DNA from: Mortierella sp. BCC40632
Taxonomy: Eukaryota; Mortierellomycota; Mortierellomycetes; Mortierellales; Mortierellaceae
Reading direction: 5' to 3'
Length of the DNA: 64,000 bases
NCBI GenBank assembly: GCA_011634665.1
Contig: WAEK01000014.1
Coordinates: 1,098,501-1,162,500 of the forward strand
Below are positions 1-11,600 of this stretch, in pieces. The translations under genes were made by a program, and so were the position numbers. Under the pieces are notes generated by a model. That model saw only the letters and a program-made list of their open reading frames with translations, was not told where the DNA came from and ran no database searches. How positions within the stretch are numbered: the first letter of the stretch is position 1; the number at the start of each line of letters is the position of its first letter.

Positions 1-462
1 AAACCCGGTACCACCGCCACCGCTACCGCCAGTAGCAGTAGTAGCGGCAGTAGTAGCAGCATTGGAAACACTGAACATGCGCGACGACCACCCTCTCGAC
101 CCACTTGGACAAACTGGGCCAAGAACCAATCCTCTCACCCTGCCGAGATCTTTAAGCCAACCACCCTTCAGGACTTGGTCAACGTGGTCAAGAGAGCCAA
201 AGCTGAAAAGAAAGTAGTTCGATGCGCAGCTTCGGGACATACGTGGAGTTCAAGCTCTGTAGTCGATGGTGGATTCCTTGTCGATGTGACCTCGATGGCC
301 AAGATTTATGATCCTGTCCTACGAAGTACGGAAGATGGAGGTGGATGGACAGTCGAGGTGGAAACAGGTGTATTGGTAAAGCCTTTGGACGATGCTTTGG
401 CAAGCCATAAACCTCCCTTGGCCCTACCATCGAATGTCGTCCTGGACTCGGTAAGATGGACC

Positions 463-509
<47 letters not shown>

Positions 510-2096
510 GGTGGCGCTTTATCCATACTGACAATGGCAATTACAATCATTTGGATTATTAGGTGCGTTATGGAGGAATTCTTGCGCTAGGATGTGTAAG
601 TAGTACCGAGTCATTCAAGAGAGGGCCTGTTCTCCAAAATTATTTAATCAAGCACTCTGATGTCCTGATGGAATATTCTTGTCTGCTTCGACTATTCTCT
701 TTTAGCACGGTGCGGCAACACACTCGCGAACACTTCCAGACTTGGTCACAGAAGTCAAGATTATTGACGCAGAGGGGAACTTGAATACGTTCTCTCGAAA
801 AAAGAATCTTGCCGAGTTCAAGGCAGCCTGCATTAATCTTGGCTTGCTGGGCATCATTTATAGCTATACCATGCAGGTTGAGCCAATGTTCAAGCTGAGA
901 ATGGTAACTATTTTAGCACCTCTTTTTTTTTTTTTTTTTTAAGGAGGGGAGGTCACTCTTCTTCTACTACAACCACTGCCTTCTAACTCTTATTCCTGTA
1001 CTCCTTCTGATAGACTGATACGTACCCGCTTCTAAACGAGCTCTTTGCGGACCCAAAGGAAGGTGGAAAGAGACTAAAGGAAATGGTCCTCAGGAATGAT
1101 CAAACGGAAATCTTTTACTGGCCCTTCAACACCTCAGGTCAAGCTGCCACCAACGATCATCTCTGGATCAAACAATGGACCCGTACGGACCAGCCCGTCA
1201 CCGAAACACCCGAAGAAGACAACTTTCAAAAGGTGATTCAAAGTCTTCAGACCAGTTTTGGCAACAAATTGTACGAGTTCATGGCCTTGAATCCGTCATG
1301 TACGCCCTTTTTGGATTGTTTAATCTTTACGGCTTTGAAACGGGATGCGGAAAGGATCTTGTTGGCCCCCGAGGCGATTCACTATCAAGCGGGGATTGAT
1401 AATATTCCTTGCTTGGATATGGAGATGGCCTTCAAGTGTGATGACAATTTCGAAAACGTGATCAAAGCCTGGATGTTTGTGATTGACCTTGTAAGTTTCC
1501 AACTTACTCCTTCCTCGTTTCCATCCCATCAAGTCGGAAAAAGAAAGATATCTGCTGTTCCTCTTTTCTCTCTCTAACGCCTAACGACGATCTTGGTATG
1601 CATACTCTAATATAGATGTATCAGTACTCCACAAAGGACGAGTATCCGTTCAATCTGACACTCGAAATGCGATTTGTCAAGTCGTCCGACTTGACCATGT
1701 CAAATGCCTATGACCAGGACCCCGAGGCGATCTACTGTATGATGGAAATCCTTTCTGTTGTCAACACCAAGGGCTTTGAAGAGTTTACATCAAATGTCGC
1801 TCTTTACTGGATGGAAAACTTTCATGCCAGGTAAAAAAAAAGGGGGAAGGGGAGGGAACTTCTCATGAAATAGGATGACTGCCGATTTTTTTTTTCGACC
1901 TCTTATTCATCTCTACTTTACTCCTCTCGATAATAGACCGCACTGGGCCAAGATGTGGGAGTACATCCCTGGGATTGTCCCCTATCTCCAGAAGCAGACT
2001 GCTAATCAACTAGCCGAGTTTGAGGCCATCCGAGTGAAATACGATCCACAGGGCATGTTTATGAACAAGACCTTTGCCGCTCTCTTAGGCCACTAA
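1..2096 (+). CDS. Sugar-1,4-lactone oxidase, FAD-linked (D-arabinono-1,4-lactone oxidase type), 5' end cut by window
   Basis: This gene encodes the FAD enzyme of the vanillyl-alcohol-oxidase fold that makes erythroascorbate or ascorbate from an aldonolactone, releasing H2O2; the family usually sits on mitochondrial or other membranes. Exons are <1-450, 563-595, 706-903, 1014-1490, 1616-1830 and 1937-2096, all with GT-AG borders that keep one frame. The FAD-binding half contains AASGHTWSS, where the His is the usual covalent flavin site, and HGAATHS. The C-terminal ALO domain ends with PHWAKMW and DPQGMFMNK, as is typical of the family. The visible start is a Ser/Thr-rich low-complexity stretch that runs off the left edge, so the true start is missing. 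Introns 1 and 3 contain long T/A homopolymers. It could equally be an L-gulonolactone oxidase-like paralogue; substrate cannot be read from sequence. Confidence 0.9.
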
Positions 2097-2721
2097 GGCT
2101 CATAAACCTCAATAGGAACCAGCACCAGCACCAGCACCAGCACCAGCACATCACCAAAAGGTTCTCTTTAAATGCCTACCGCTATTTCAATAATTTCATC
2201 CGGCGCTTACCCCTCTGCAATCTAAGAGGTTCGTAATAAATATGTCCCAAGACATGTATCAACTATGCTAGGTGGGACTAGTGTTTGACATCCCCTTGAA
2301 CGAATGACTTTTGTTCCCATGTCGATGAATCAAGGCCCAAAGATCGTAGACCATTCCCGGAAGGAGAAGGAGGGAGGATAATGTACAATTTATTGACGAT
2401 TTTGTTGAGAGGGTTGGCCATCCATGGAATAACAAAAAACAAAAACAAAATCAAAAAGAAAAGAAAAGAAAAAGAGTATGCTCTGGTGTGTTGCTGCCTG
2501 ATCTGACAGATAGAATCCACATGCATCCTTGTAGCCCACTGACAGGCGATCCTTCTTGGTTACTTCTTTTTTTTCTATTTTTTTTTCTTCATTTCTTTCC
2601 TGTCGACTTGGATGGATATTAGAACTCTATTCTCATGTCCTGTCTTGTCCTGTCCAAGCTGTATGCATGTCCAGCCTTTGGTCGGTGTCGGATTCTCTGT
2701 TGTCGATTTTTCTTTTTTTTT
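2097..2721. other. Intergenic, convergent 3' flanks
   Basis: This is the 3' flank of the lactone oxidase on one side and of the uS14m gene on the other. It holds a short hexanucleotide repeat (ACCAGC units, about 2118-2149), an A-rich stretch near 2430-2475 and T-rich runs near 2567-2590. I see no gene. Confidence 0.6.
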
Positions 2722-3024
2722 TTACCAAGTCGACTTCTTGATTCCAGGAAGCTCACCCTCCAAGGCCTTGAGACGGAATTGGAAACGAGAAAGACGGAAA
2801 GCACGGAGAACACCACGACCACGACCCGTCTCCAGACAACGGTTATGGATGGCAGTAGGACGAGCATCACGAGGGAAGGCATTGAGTTGAAGTTGTGCCT
2901 GGGCTCGGACCTTGGCGGGAAGTGTCGTGTTATGGGTCAGGTATCGGAACGCCTGACGGACAATCTCTGTCGAGGCCACGGTGGCCCTAGCCTTCATGTC
3001 ACGGATAATACGGGCGCGAGGCAT
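2722..3024 (-). CDS. Mitochondrial ribosomal protein uS14m (MRP2 type)
   Basis: The 100-aa product is a component of the mitochondrial small ribosomal subunit, where uS14 sits in the head and contacts 16S-type rRNA. It begins MPRARIIRDMKARATVAS and carries the uS14 signature NRCLETGRGRGVLRAFRLSR in its C-terminal half, without the zinc-binding cysteines of the other uS14 type. The frame is open upstream to 3186, but the family normally starts with the Met at 3024, and the extra 54 residues are Pro/Ser-rich with no conserved motif. I therefore chose 3024, although a longer targeting extension cannot be excluded. The gene is a single exon and is divergent from uL6m, another mitoribosomal gene, with about 770 bp between starts. 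Confidence 0.9.
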   Translation of the reverse strand: MPRARIIRDMKARATVASTEIVRQAFRYLTHNTTLPAKVRAQAQLQLNAFPRDARPTAIHNRCLETGRGRGVLRAFRLSRFQFRLKALEGELPGIKKSTW

Positions 3025-3400
3025 GGCTTGAGTGGAGAGAAATGGAGCGGATCGGGGGAGTAGGAAGAAGGGGGATTGAAGGGTCTCGAAAGGACTGGGA
3101 GATGTGAGAAGGCGTGTAATCCTTTTTGGCGAGATGGGATGGAGAGAGGGAGGAGCGGAGAGCTGATCACTGTTTACACACAACACACACAGAGCTGTGA
3201 CTTGGAATCAAAAATCGGTCTCTCGCTAGACCACTTCGGCCCCCGATACCAACCCCAAGCAGGAGGTTCTCTTTATTGAGCAAAGGTGGCTCCTGAGTAG
3301 CCCATCGCCCGCTTTAACCTCCCGAGAAAGCTCACGAGGGCAGATTAAATAGTCCTGGATAGTCTTTTTCTTCTAGTCGCCACCAGTTCTTGACGACTAC

Positions 3401-3433
<33 letters not shown>

Positions 3434-3797
3434 GGACACGAGAGTCTGTTTTCGATGAGTGTCAAGAGAAAACTGTCACTTGTCAAGTTGCTTGGATAGA
3501 GGCCCAACATGGGCCTCGTTTCTAGCACAATGCCAGACCTGGCAACCTCCTTGCTGTATTGTTGTATTGTCTTGAATACCCATACTATTGGATCCGTCCA
3601 ACAAGGAGCTAACAAAGACTTGGTTCAACTCTCAGTTGTTCGTTAGGTAGCATCCCTAGGAGTTCCAATATCAAAATTCGGTGACGTCTAATAGAAATTT
3701 GGGGGCCGGGGAGCATGTTGATCTCCGAAGTCGCCGCCAGGGAATGGTTCGCCCAAACCCCCCTTCACGATCCACCAACTTCATTCAGGCACAGATC
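3025..3797. promoter_or_regulatory. Shared divergent promoter region of two mitoribosomal protein genes
   Basis: The region lies between the starts of uS14m (minus) and uL6m (plus). It contains an A27 run at about 3401-3427. I see no other gene or clear TATA box. Co-regulation is inferred from the arrangement only. Confidence 0.5.
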
Positions 3798-4487
3798 ATG
3801 TCGGGTTTGTTGTCAAGGCGACTTGGGCTTTGCTCCCAGGTCATTGCTGCCGCTGGAACCTCCTGCAGAAGCTTCACCACCTCGCCCGCAGTGCTCTCCC
3901 ACATTGGCAAGCAGCCTCTTCCTTTTAGCTCGGATGTTGTCATGACCCACGACACTACACCGATCATGAACCCCCGAGTGGCGGCAGATCTTCACTCGTC
4001 GACGCTTCACATCAAGGGCCCTCTTGGCGACCACACCTTGCCCATCAAGCCCTATGTGAAGTTGGCCTTTGAGCAGGAACAGGGCGACTCTCTCCTCACA
4101 GTGTCTGTCGAGAACTCGGATATCAAGGAACAGCGAGCCATGTGGGGTACGACCCGGGCCTTGATCGCCAATGCTATCACAGGAGTTACGGAAGGATACA
4201 CAGTCCCAATCCGTCTTGTCGGTGTCGGTTACCGTGCAACGATTGAAGACGGAAAGAAGATCTCTATGAAGTTGGGTTACTCCCACCCCATTGAAATTGA
4301 AATCCCTGAAGGAATCAAATGCGCCACCCCTTTGCCCAACAAGATCGTCTTGAACGGCAATGATATCCAGAAGGTCAAGGAATTTGCATTCAAGATCAGG
4401 AAGTGGCGTGTACCAGAGCCTTACAACCAGAAGGGTATCTTTGTTGGTGATGAGACGATCGCCAAGAAGGTTTCCAAGAAGAAGTAA
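3798..4487 (+). CDS. Mitochondrial ribosomal protein uL6m (MRPL6 type)
   Basis: The 229-aa product is a large-subunit mitoribosomal protein of the uL6 family, which binds near the sarcin-ricin loop and factor-binding site. The N-terminus (MSGLLSRRLGLCSQVIAAAG, then CRSFTTSP) looks like a mitochondrial targeting sequence: Arg-, Ser- and Leu-rich with no acidic residues. The mature part has IGKQPLPFSSDV, RALIANAITGVTEGY and RLVGVGYRATIEDGKKISMK, and ends with the family's basic tail (GIFVGDETIAKKVSKKK). The frame is open further upstream to 3681, but the Met at 3798 is the first one giving a sensible presequence. The gene is intronless. Confidence 0.94.
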   Translation: MSGLLSRRLGLCSQVIAAAGTSCRSFTTSPAVLSHIGKQPLPFSSDVVMTHDTTPIMNPRVAADLHSSTLHIKGPLGDHTLPIKPYVKLAFEQEQGDSLLTVSVENSDIKEQRAMWGTTRALIANAITGVTEGYTVPIRLVGVGYRATIEDGKKISMKLGYSHPIEIEIPEGIKCATPLPNKIVLNGNDIQKVKEFAFKIRKWRVPEPYNQKGIFVGDETIAKKVSKKK

Positions 4488-5044
4488 AATGGCTCTTTTT
4501 TAACCACTGTCTTCTGGAGCTGGATCATTCAAGGAAGATGAGGGAGGAAAGGGGAGGCGATCTGACGGTTGATTTCTTTTTACTTCTTTTTACACATTGA
4601 CCATTTTCAGCTTGTCATATCACTTCTCTCAGTCCTTGTGTCATTTGTTCGGTCCATTCCCCGGCATCAATGAATGGTGTCTTTATTTCTTGTATCTCAC
4701 AGTTGCGCACTCACACCCACAGCATTCATAGACCCTGCCTCTACATTGTCGTTTTCCTTTTTTTTTTTCTTCTTTTTTTGCTTTAATACATTCTGACCAA
4801 GTTCGTCAACCAAATAAGTGTATATGCGTGCTGAGGAGCAACCAACATGGGACCAAGTGGATGTTGGCCTCTCTTGTTTCTTTTCATGAAGCCGATCTAC
4901 TTAAGGGCATGCAATGTTGGCCAATGAAAGTGGCTGAGGATTCGGCCAATCAGAGGACGGATAAAATTTTAGACAGGCAGGGAATCCAAACAAAAGAGGA
5001 GCCAGGGTTGAATCATTGAACCTCCTTTTACCTCCTTCACAATC
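4488..5044. other. Intergenic: uL6m 3' flank and RPS11 promoter
   Basis: The region holds T-rich stretches (4755-4785) and pyrimidine-rich sequence before the RPS11 start. I see no gene in it. Confidence 0.5.
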
Positions 5045-6473
5045 ATGAGTGAGCAGGTGTGTTTCATGGACTCCCGCGAGGAAGCAAACTGCAGGGACTC
5101 TACTTGAACAGGAAGCAGGAGATATCTTCAGAGCTGGACGGAAGGAAAGCGCGTTCTATTGCTGGAGCCGACACTTTATTTCAGATCTTCAGAAGGGAAC
5201 AGTTTTTGCTCGATCCTACATTGGTCTAATCCGATCTAAATGGAATCGGCATTTTGATCCCCCATGAACGATTTTCCTCTGATGAGGATGATGGATCGTG
5301 CTCAATGGATTTAAATTACCACTCATCATGATCAGCATGATCAGATCAACGTTTCCTACGATTTTTGCCAACCCATTGCTCATCATCGAAAATGATCATT
5401 TTGAGATGGTCCACCAATCTCCCTGGGATTATGGATTCACCCGGATGATCAGCACTAGTGGACCCAAGCTCCTTTCAAGGATATGACCTCAGTGCTTTAC
5501 ACATCTCTCTTTCTCCTATTCAGCACACAACCGAGCGTTCATGGCTATGTTCGTCCCCCTTCCTCTCACTCTCACTATCCAACAGTATGCTGTGTCCTTT
5601 GTTTCGTCCAGCGCACCTCGCCTCAGACCCAACCCGGCCTTCCTCCCGAATGACAAGTCCGCCATATTATCAACCCTTGTCATCACGGGAGCTGGTCTTT
5701 TGTATTGTGGGCGCGACAACCGAATAGACCCACTTCACCTCATCCTCTTTTCACTCCAAAAATTCAAAAGGGCTAGATCAACTTATACGCTTTTTTCATC
5801 TTTTTTCTCCTCGGGTCGCAACCCTCTATCCTCTCCTCTTCGATCTCTCTTTTTTGCATATTTGCTACTTGCTTCATGCAAATAGATTGAGAAAGCTTTC
5901 CAGAAGCAGCAGGGCATCTTCCAGAACGCCAAGGTTACTGGCAAGAAGACTGCCAAGAACAACCGCTGGTACAAGGATGTCGGTCTTGGCTTCAAGACCC
6001 CCAAGGAGGCCATCGAGGGTCACTACATCGATAAGAAGTGCCCCTTCACCGGTGATATCGCCATCCGTGGTCGTATCCTCACTGGTGAGGTCATCTCCAC
6101 CAAGATGAAGCGCACCATCATCGTTCGCCGCGAGTACCTCCACTTCATCCCCAAGTACAACCGTTATGAGAAGCGCCACAAGGTAAATAACACACCATTC
6201 TATATCTCATTCTTTGCTAGTCTACTGTATCATTTTAAACCTTTTTATATTGTTTGACATGGAGTCTCATTTGATTCTAACGATTTTGCCTTTTTCTATT
6301 TCTCTTTCCTTCAGAACTTGGCTGCCCATCTCTCCCCCTGCTTCATTGGCGTCCAGCAGGGTGACTCCGTCACCGTCGGCCAGTGCCGCCCTCTCTCCAA
6401 GACCGTCCGCTTCAACGTCCTCAAGGTCCAGAAGAAGGTCGTCAAGGGTGCCAAGAACTTTGCCAAGTTCTAA
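5045..6473 (+). CDS. RPS11: Cytosolic 40S ribosomal protein uS17 (RPS11)
   Basis: The gene encodes a core 40S subunit protein. There are three exons: 5045-5056 (only four codons, MSEQ), 5886-6182 and 6315-6470 plus stop, giving 155 aa, which matches the usual eukaryotic uS17 length. Conserved blocks include [19 protein letters not shown] (with W in place), [19 protein letters not shown] and [14 protein letters not shown], ending in NFAKF. The first intron is 829 nt, by far the longest in the window. Codons are strongly biased to C-ending forms (GTC, ATC, AAG), as expected for a highly expressed gene and unlike neighbours. The ATG at 5045 is supported because upstream frames are closed and the acceptor at 5885 joins in phase. 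Confidence 0.96.
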
Positions 6474-6826
6474 GCGATCCTCATTAAATAAATCCATTGT
6501 GGACGTTTTACCAACCATACAGAAAAGGAAGATGAATAAGGGGAGGAGAGGATAGAAAGAGAACAGTTGGCTTAGAATGTGTGTGTGTGTGTGTGTGTGG
6601 GGGATTTTATTGATTGTCGCAGTCAAGAGACATTAATGTCTGTTTTAAAGAGGTTGGTTAACTATCCCCCAAAGGTTGCGGATCAAACTATTATCTACAT
6701 GAGAGGAAGGTACGAAGAAAGAGGGAGAGATTGATGGTGAAATCCAGCAACTTTTAATTATCAGTGAATGAGAGAAAGAAAGAGAAAGAGAGTGGACAGA
6801 AAGAAAGGTGCCGCTTTCTCTCCACC
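6474..6826. other. Convergent 3' flanks of RPS11 and FTR1, with a (GT)n run
   Basis: An AT-rich 3' flank contains a perfect (GT)n microsatellite at about 6579-6598. I see no gene. Confidence 0.6.
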
Positions 6827-8695
6827 TTAAAACTTGTGTTCTTGAATATTATCTCTCTCAGTTGATCGAAGGATAACCTCATCGCGACTCGAGCCCGACT
6901 CAGAACCTGTCTTTGTCTTGTGGTCTTGACTAAAGGCCATATCAGATCCGCCCTCGAGCAGAGCAAGTCTAGCTCTCTTGCGTCGGCGAAGCTTCATAAA
7001 CACGAGACTGAAGATCACCACAACCCAGTAAAGGATATAGCCGACCACAGTACCGACCGAGGCAACGTTGCTCCAACCAAAGATGGCATTGAACAATTGC
7101 CAACCACCGGCATCGTTGTTCTTGGGGTCACAGCAGGTCAAAGCCCAGACATTGACACGAGGATCGTACGAACCCGAGTCATCTGACTGTGCGTTCGTCA
7201 AATGGTTCCAGGTGTTGGACTCAAAAGCAGCAATGCCCTTGGCCACCAGACCTGCAGCCAAGAGAAGCAAAAGGCAAGTCGAGGCCACAAAGAACTTGTC
7301 AAGTCTCATCTTGTTTCCACCACGGTAGATAATGAATCCCACGAACAGTCCACAAACCACACCAGCCACTACGGCTGCAGGGATAGCCTTGGCCTGTTCA
7401 GTGAATGTCACCTAATGAAGAAAGAGAGAGAGAGAGAAAAAGAATTGGGGGTCAGGACATGGAAAACTATCTCTCCTTGGTACATCTCTACTCTACCCTC
7501 CCTCCTTCCCTTCCCGATAGGTCGAAAAGGGATAGTGGATTGGGACCCAGCCAGCGGGAATCAACAGTTCAGTTCAGGAAAAAAAAAAAAAAAAAAAAAA
7601 AAAAGGACATACTCCACCGATGAAAACAATGGCCTCCAGACCCTCTCGGAGAACGGTAATCAAAGGAAGGATAAAGAGGGCATAGCGACGGGAGGCATTT
7701 CCGAGGCCCTTGGTGTTTTCAGAGTCCATGGCCTTGGACAGTTTGCCCTTCCACTTTTCTTGGATTTGTGTGGTTCGCAGCATGGCAATGCCCATGACCG
7801 TGATCATAATCACGGCCACAAAGGAGAAACAACCGACCCAAATGCCTTCACTAGTAGCCCAAAGATTGGACCCATACTTGTTCCTAAAAAATGTTTAGGT
7901 GTACGAGAGATAGAGGGTCAGTAAACAGAGGGGCGCGGTTAGGGGGGGGGAAGGGGGGGGAGAGGAAGCATTCTTCCGGGCCGGAGGAGATACAAAATCC
8001 ATCTGCATCTGCATCTGCATCTTGACAAAGAGTATAAGGAAAAGGTGTGGCAAGAGGGTACCTTTTTTTTTTTCTTGTCTTACACAAGACACACCCCCCT
8101 CTTCATCCGACAAACACAAAAACAGCAACTCACATCCGAACTTCCCCACGCAAGTCCGAAGTACCACGCTAATGCCCTTTCTCTTTCTGGATGCTATCTT
8201 TTTTCTCTATCTCTCTCCCTCTCATACACATTCTCTCCGCTCTCTCTCCCTCGTCATTCCTTGATCCTCTTTTTCCCTCCCATGCTTCTCTCCGCCTAGT
8301 AGAGGGGGAGGGGGGAGGGAAGGAAGAGAAGGGGTCTATCACTTACCAGATAACGATAAAGGCCACACCAACGGCAATTGAGACGAGTAGACCCAGGATA
8401 GTGCCACCCCAAACCTATCGCGAAGAGAATGGACAAAAAAAAAAGGGGATTAATACGAGAGAGTCAGAAAAAAGGAACCTCTTTCTTGCGCTCTCGAACG
8501 CGGAGGAGATGAGCGCTTCTTCTTCTTCTCAATCTTCTTCATTACCTGGAGACTGAGGCGTCGTCTCAGAGCTCGGTCTTCGACAATGACCTGACTCAGG
8601 AACGTGAGCAGGACAGAGACAATGATGGCTGCCTCTGTCGTCTCACGAAAGATGATAAAGAAGATGGGGATCGAAAAGTAGTCGGTGCCTGCCAT
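6827..8695 (-). CDS. FTR1: High-affinity iron permease Ftr1
   Basis: This is a plasma-membrane Fe(III) permease that normally works with a multicopper ferroxidase (Fet3). Exons read on the minus strand are 8695-8546, 8414-8347, 7883-7613 and 7411-6827, giving 357 aa. The two iron-passage motifs are present: RETTE at residues 17-21 in the first membrane helix and REGLE at about 152-156. Six to seven hydrophobic helices alternate with short loops. The C-terminus is a charged cytosolic tail of about 50 residues (RRRKRARLALLEGG and onward). Intron 3 contains a 25-nt homopolymer (T in the sense strand). No ferroxidase gene lies in this window, although FTR1 and FET3 are neighbours in many fungi. 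Confidence 0.95.
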
Positions 8696-9382
8696 CGAAG
8701 GAAGGAATCGAAGGGGGAGGAGAGGGAGAAGAGAGAGGATAAAAGGCTATTAAGACAGATGATAGAGTAAACGAATGCGGGGGAAGGGGGGAAAGAAGAG
8801 AAAAAGAGAAAGACGGTGACGGATGAAGGGGTGGGAAGAGAGGGAAGAGGCGGTGGTGGTGATGAAGGAGGAGGAAGTGGAGGAGGAGGAGAGGAAAAGG
8901 AAAGGGCGCAAGAGCGTGTCCTGAAGGAGAAGAGAAAGAAGGAGAAGAAGAAAAAGAGAAAAAAAAAAAAAGGGCGTTGCAAGTGAAAATGGACAAGCCC
9001 CACCCGAGAGAGATAGCTCGGGTGGGAAAAGCGGAAGGGACACTGTCCAGATGCACAACGTCCGGCTGTACTCGAACTACTAAATCGGTCAGTCCCTGTC
9101 TTTTACCCTTGTCGGGTGTTGATTTTTTTTTTTTCGCTCTTGAGGGTTTTCCCACTCCTTGTCAGATAATCTGATATCGACGCACACACTCACACACACG
9201 TTGTCGAGCTCTGAGCATTCACTCACCCCTTAGATATAGACTAAGAAAAATAAAAAACAGCCATCTACACGATCTGGACTCGCCTCTCTACATGGTCAAA
9301 ACCGAGGGAGGAAGAAAAAACCATGGCTCATTTTAAAGGCCCTCTCTTCCATCTCTCCATCTCTATCTTTCATTTTTTTTCC

Positions 9383-9415
<33 letters not shown>

Positions 9416-11600
9416 TTTCTCTCAATCTAACGCTCGCCGCCACCTTTTGCTCTCTCGCTCGCTCTCTTTCTCCCTTTTTAGCAGCTGATTTCCGTCCCAA
9501 TAGATCCATCCACACTAAACACAAAAGGCCAGTGCATAGAGACTGGTCCCCTTGGGAATTACCCGCAGGGTAGAAAGGATGAAGGGGAGAGGAGAGGGCG
9601 AGGAGGGGGGGGGAGGGAGAGCAATAGGCCGAGACGCAAACAGACATCTTGAGGAGGGGACATCTGATAAGAATAAACCTGAGCCTTCGAACACCACTCG
9701 AGACACGCGAAGTCTCTCTCTCTCTCTCTCTCGCTAATTTCTATCCCCGAGGGTGGACCTCAGTGGCAGTTCTTTATGCAGCGAACACGAATGGCACGAA
9801 CCGAGCTGTGAGATGAACAGGCAACTGACGAAAACTGAACTCCCCTTCCCTCATCCCCCTCCACCACTCACCTCCTTTCCCGAGTCAGACACTCTACAAA
9901 TTAGGAGCGCAGTAAAGGGGGGAAAGATGAAGGATGGACCGGACCCACGTTGTGTTGCTAACACACTGCCTTTTTGAGTCAACGGACTTGAACAAATATA
10001 CTACGTACCTTCCCAATACCTATTTAGCCCTTCCTCCTCCCCAAAGACATTCTTGATTCACACTTTCCTGATCAAGGCGAACCAGTAAAAAAGAAAGCTA
10101 ACCATCTTTCTTATTAACCAACGACCCTTTCCAGTGTGTAGTCTTTCATTCTTTAATTCCACAGAGAATAAAGAAGTAACTAGCTAGAGTATACTGATTT
10201 GGGCTGACTCTTGATCTTCATCTTTCTAACGCGAACTAAATGAGGGAAGGTGAGCGATGGTGAGCAGGAAAAGGATCGCCGGGTTTCGGACAGTGGAATT
10301 ATTACTTTTTCCTTGTCGTCGTAATCTTTCAGAGTAGAATAGCTGGCTTGTGGCAGCCAAGCGCCCAAAACGATATTTACTTTTTTTTTCATGCGAGTCG
10401 ATTCCAGAGCCTTTGCCCCGTGGCAGAGATGTTACCAAGACTCGGATCAGTTCACCACTTTGTGAGCGGCACGACATTCTTGTAGTTCATAAGATGACTA
10501 AGTGTCCTTCCCTCCCCTCCCTCCCCTTATGACTATCTCCTCATTTTCTCCAAGGCGATTGAATTTTCTCCAAAGTGATCCACCGCAATAGACGGTGGCC
10601 ACCATTGGGTTGTTTCTTCCACAGTCCTCCAAATTCATCCACTCCGTGACAACTCATGGATTGTGCGAATCCTGTTGCTTTCTGGGGATGGTCACATTTG
10701 TCGAACCCCTGGTTCGTTGCAATCCAACCCTGCAAGTGTCCAAGTGAAAAAAAAAAAAAAAAAAAGAGGTTCAAATCAATCCTTCTGCGCCTTCTTTAGT
10801 GGCCGCTCATGGCCGTGATGCAGGTGATGTTCCTTCGACTGAAGGCGCTGGACCATTTAGAATCTCAGTACTAAGAGCCGTTGTGGACGACTAGTTTGAC
10901 TCTCCAAGACGGCTGAACGGTTGGGAAATCTTCATTTTCGGAAACGACAGCAGTTTCATTTTCATCTCCTCCGCTGCATTTTCATCTGAAAGAGTACATT
11001 AAGCGCTTCTATATCGCAAGTGTATCGCATTGGTTATCCATTTTGAGGAGGCAAAAAAATTATTAAGTTGGTAGGTGGAGGAAGAGGGATGGAGCAGAAT
11101 AGGAAGGAATGCATGAGAAAAGAGAAACTTACTTTGAAATCAACCTGAAGTATCAGATGGTTACCACACCTGAATAAATCACGGAAGACTTTGCAATAAT
11201 CTTCTTAATGTGATTCAACGCACGAGATCTCAAGTTGAGCTTCAGATCAACGTTTGGTTAAGTATACGCTAGGAATGTCTGGGTTGTAGCTGATGATGTT
11301 TTCTTCGCCAGGTAGTCGCCTGTAATGAACCTCATCTCGACCAGGGACTATTGCGGTTGCTTCAGTCAATGGCTTTAGGAAATGGAATCGACATCGCATG
11401 ATTCTGTCCGCATGCAGGCGTGAACAATACGGCGACACATATCGGTGTATTTAACCAATTTTTCTAGTGATGGGATCACTACCAAGCAATCTTAAACCAA
11501 CCAACCCAACTCCTTTATTCTTCGCTTGTTGAGTTCAAGCGCTCAAAGTGACATTACTTTATCGATCTCTCTACGCCGGCTCTTTCGATCCTTGTAGGAG
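8696..11600. other. Gene-poor interval upstream of FTR1
   Basis: The first 350 bp are strongly purine-rich on the plus strand (GGA/GAA tracts, 8700-8970). Simple repeats include CT/CA runs at about 9380-9417 and CT at 9715-9733, and there is an A19 run at about 10747-10765. Short open frames here are low-complexity, with no domain or signal peptide I can support. I see no gene. Confidence 0.5.
9161..9177 (+). promoter_or_regulatory. Two overlapping near-matches to the iron-responsive GATA site, upstream of FTR1
   Basis: GTCAGATAA (9161-9169) and ATCTGATAT (9169-9177) each differ at one position from ATCWGATAA, the consensus bound by fungal iron-responsive GATA repressors (SreA/Sre1/Fep1 class). 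They lie about 470 bp upstream of the FTR1 start. The match is by eye and function is inferred. Confidence 0.4.

Noticed and set aside
3025..3186. Longer 154-aa start for uS14m
   Set aside because: The extra residues are Pro/Ser-rich without conservation signals; the family normally begins at MPRARIIRD.
3681..3797. Longer 5' extension of uL6m
   Set aside because: There is no ATG in good context, and the Met at 3798 gives a normal mitochondrial presequence.
5278..5470. C/D-box snoRNA in the RPS11 intron (TGATGA at about 5280)
   Set aside because: No CTGA D box at a suitable distance and no terminal stem could be seen.
8978..9174. Frames around 8596-9174 on both strands
   Set aside because: Built from purine/pyrimidine tracts (Phe/Ser/Pro or Glu/Lys runs); this is the FTR1 promoter side and not coding.
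10771..10790. tRNA T-loop-like GAGGTTCAAATCAATCC
   Set aside because: Upstream is an A19 run with no D-arm or anticodon arm, so it is not a tRNA.
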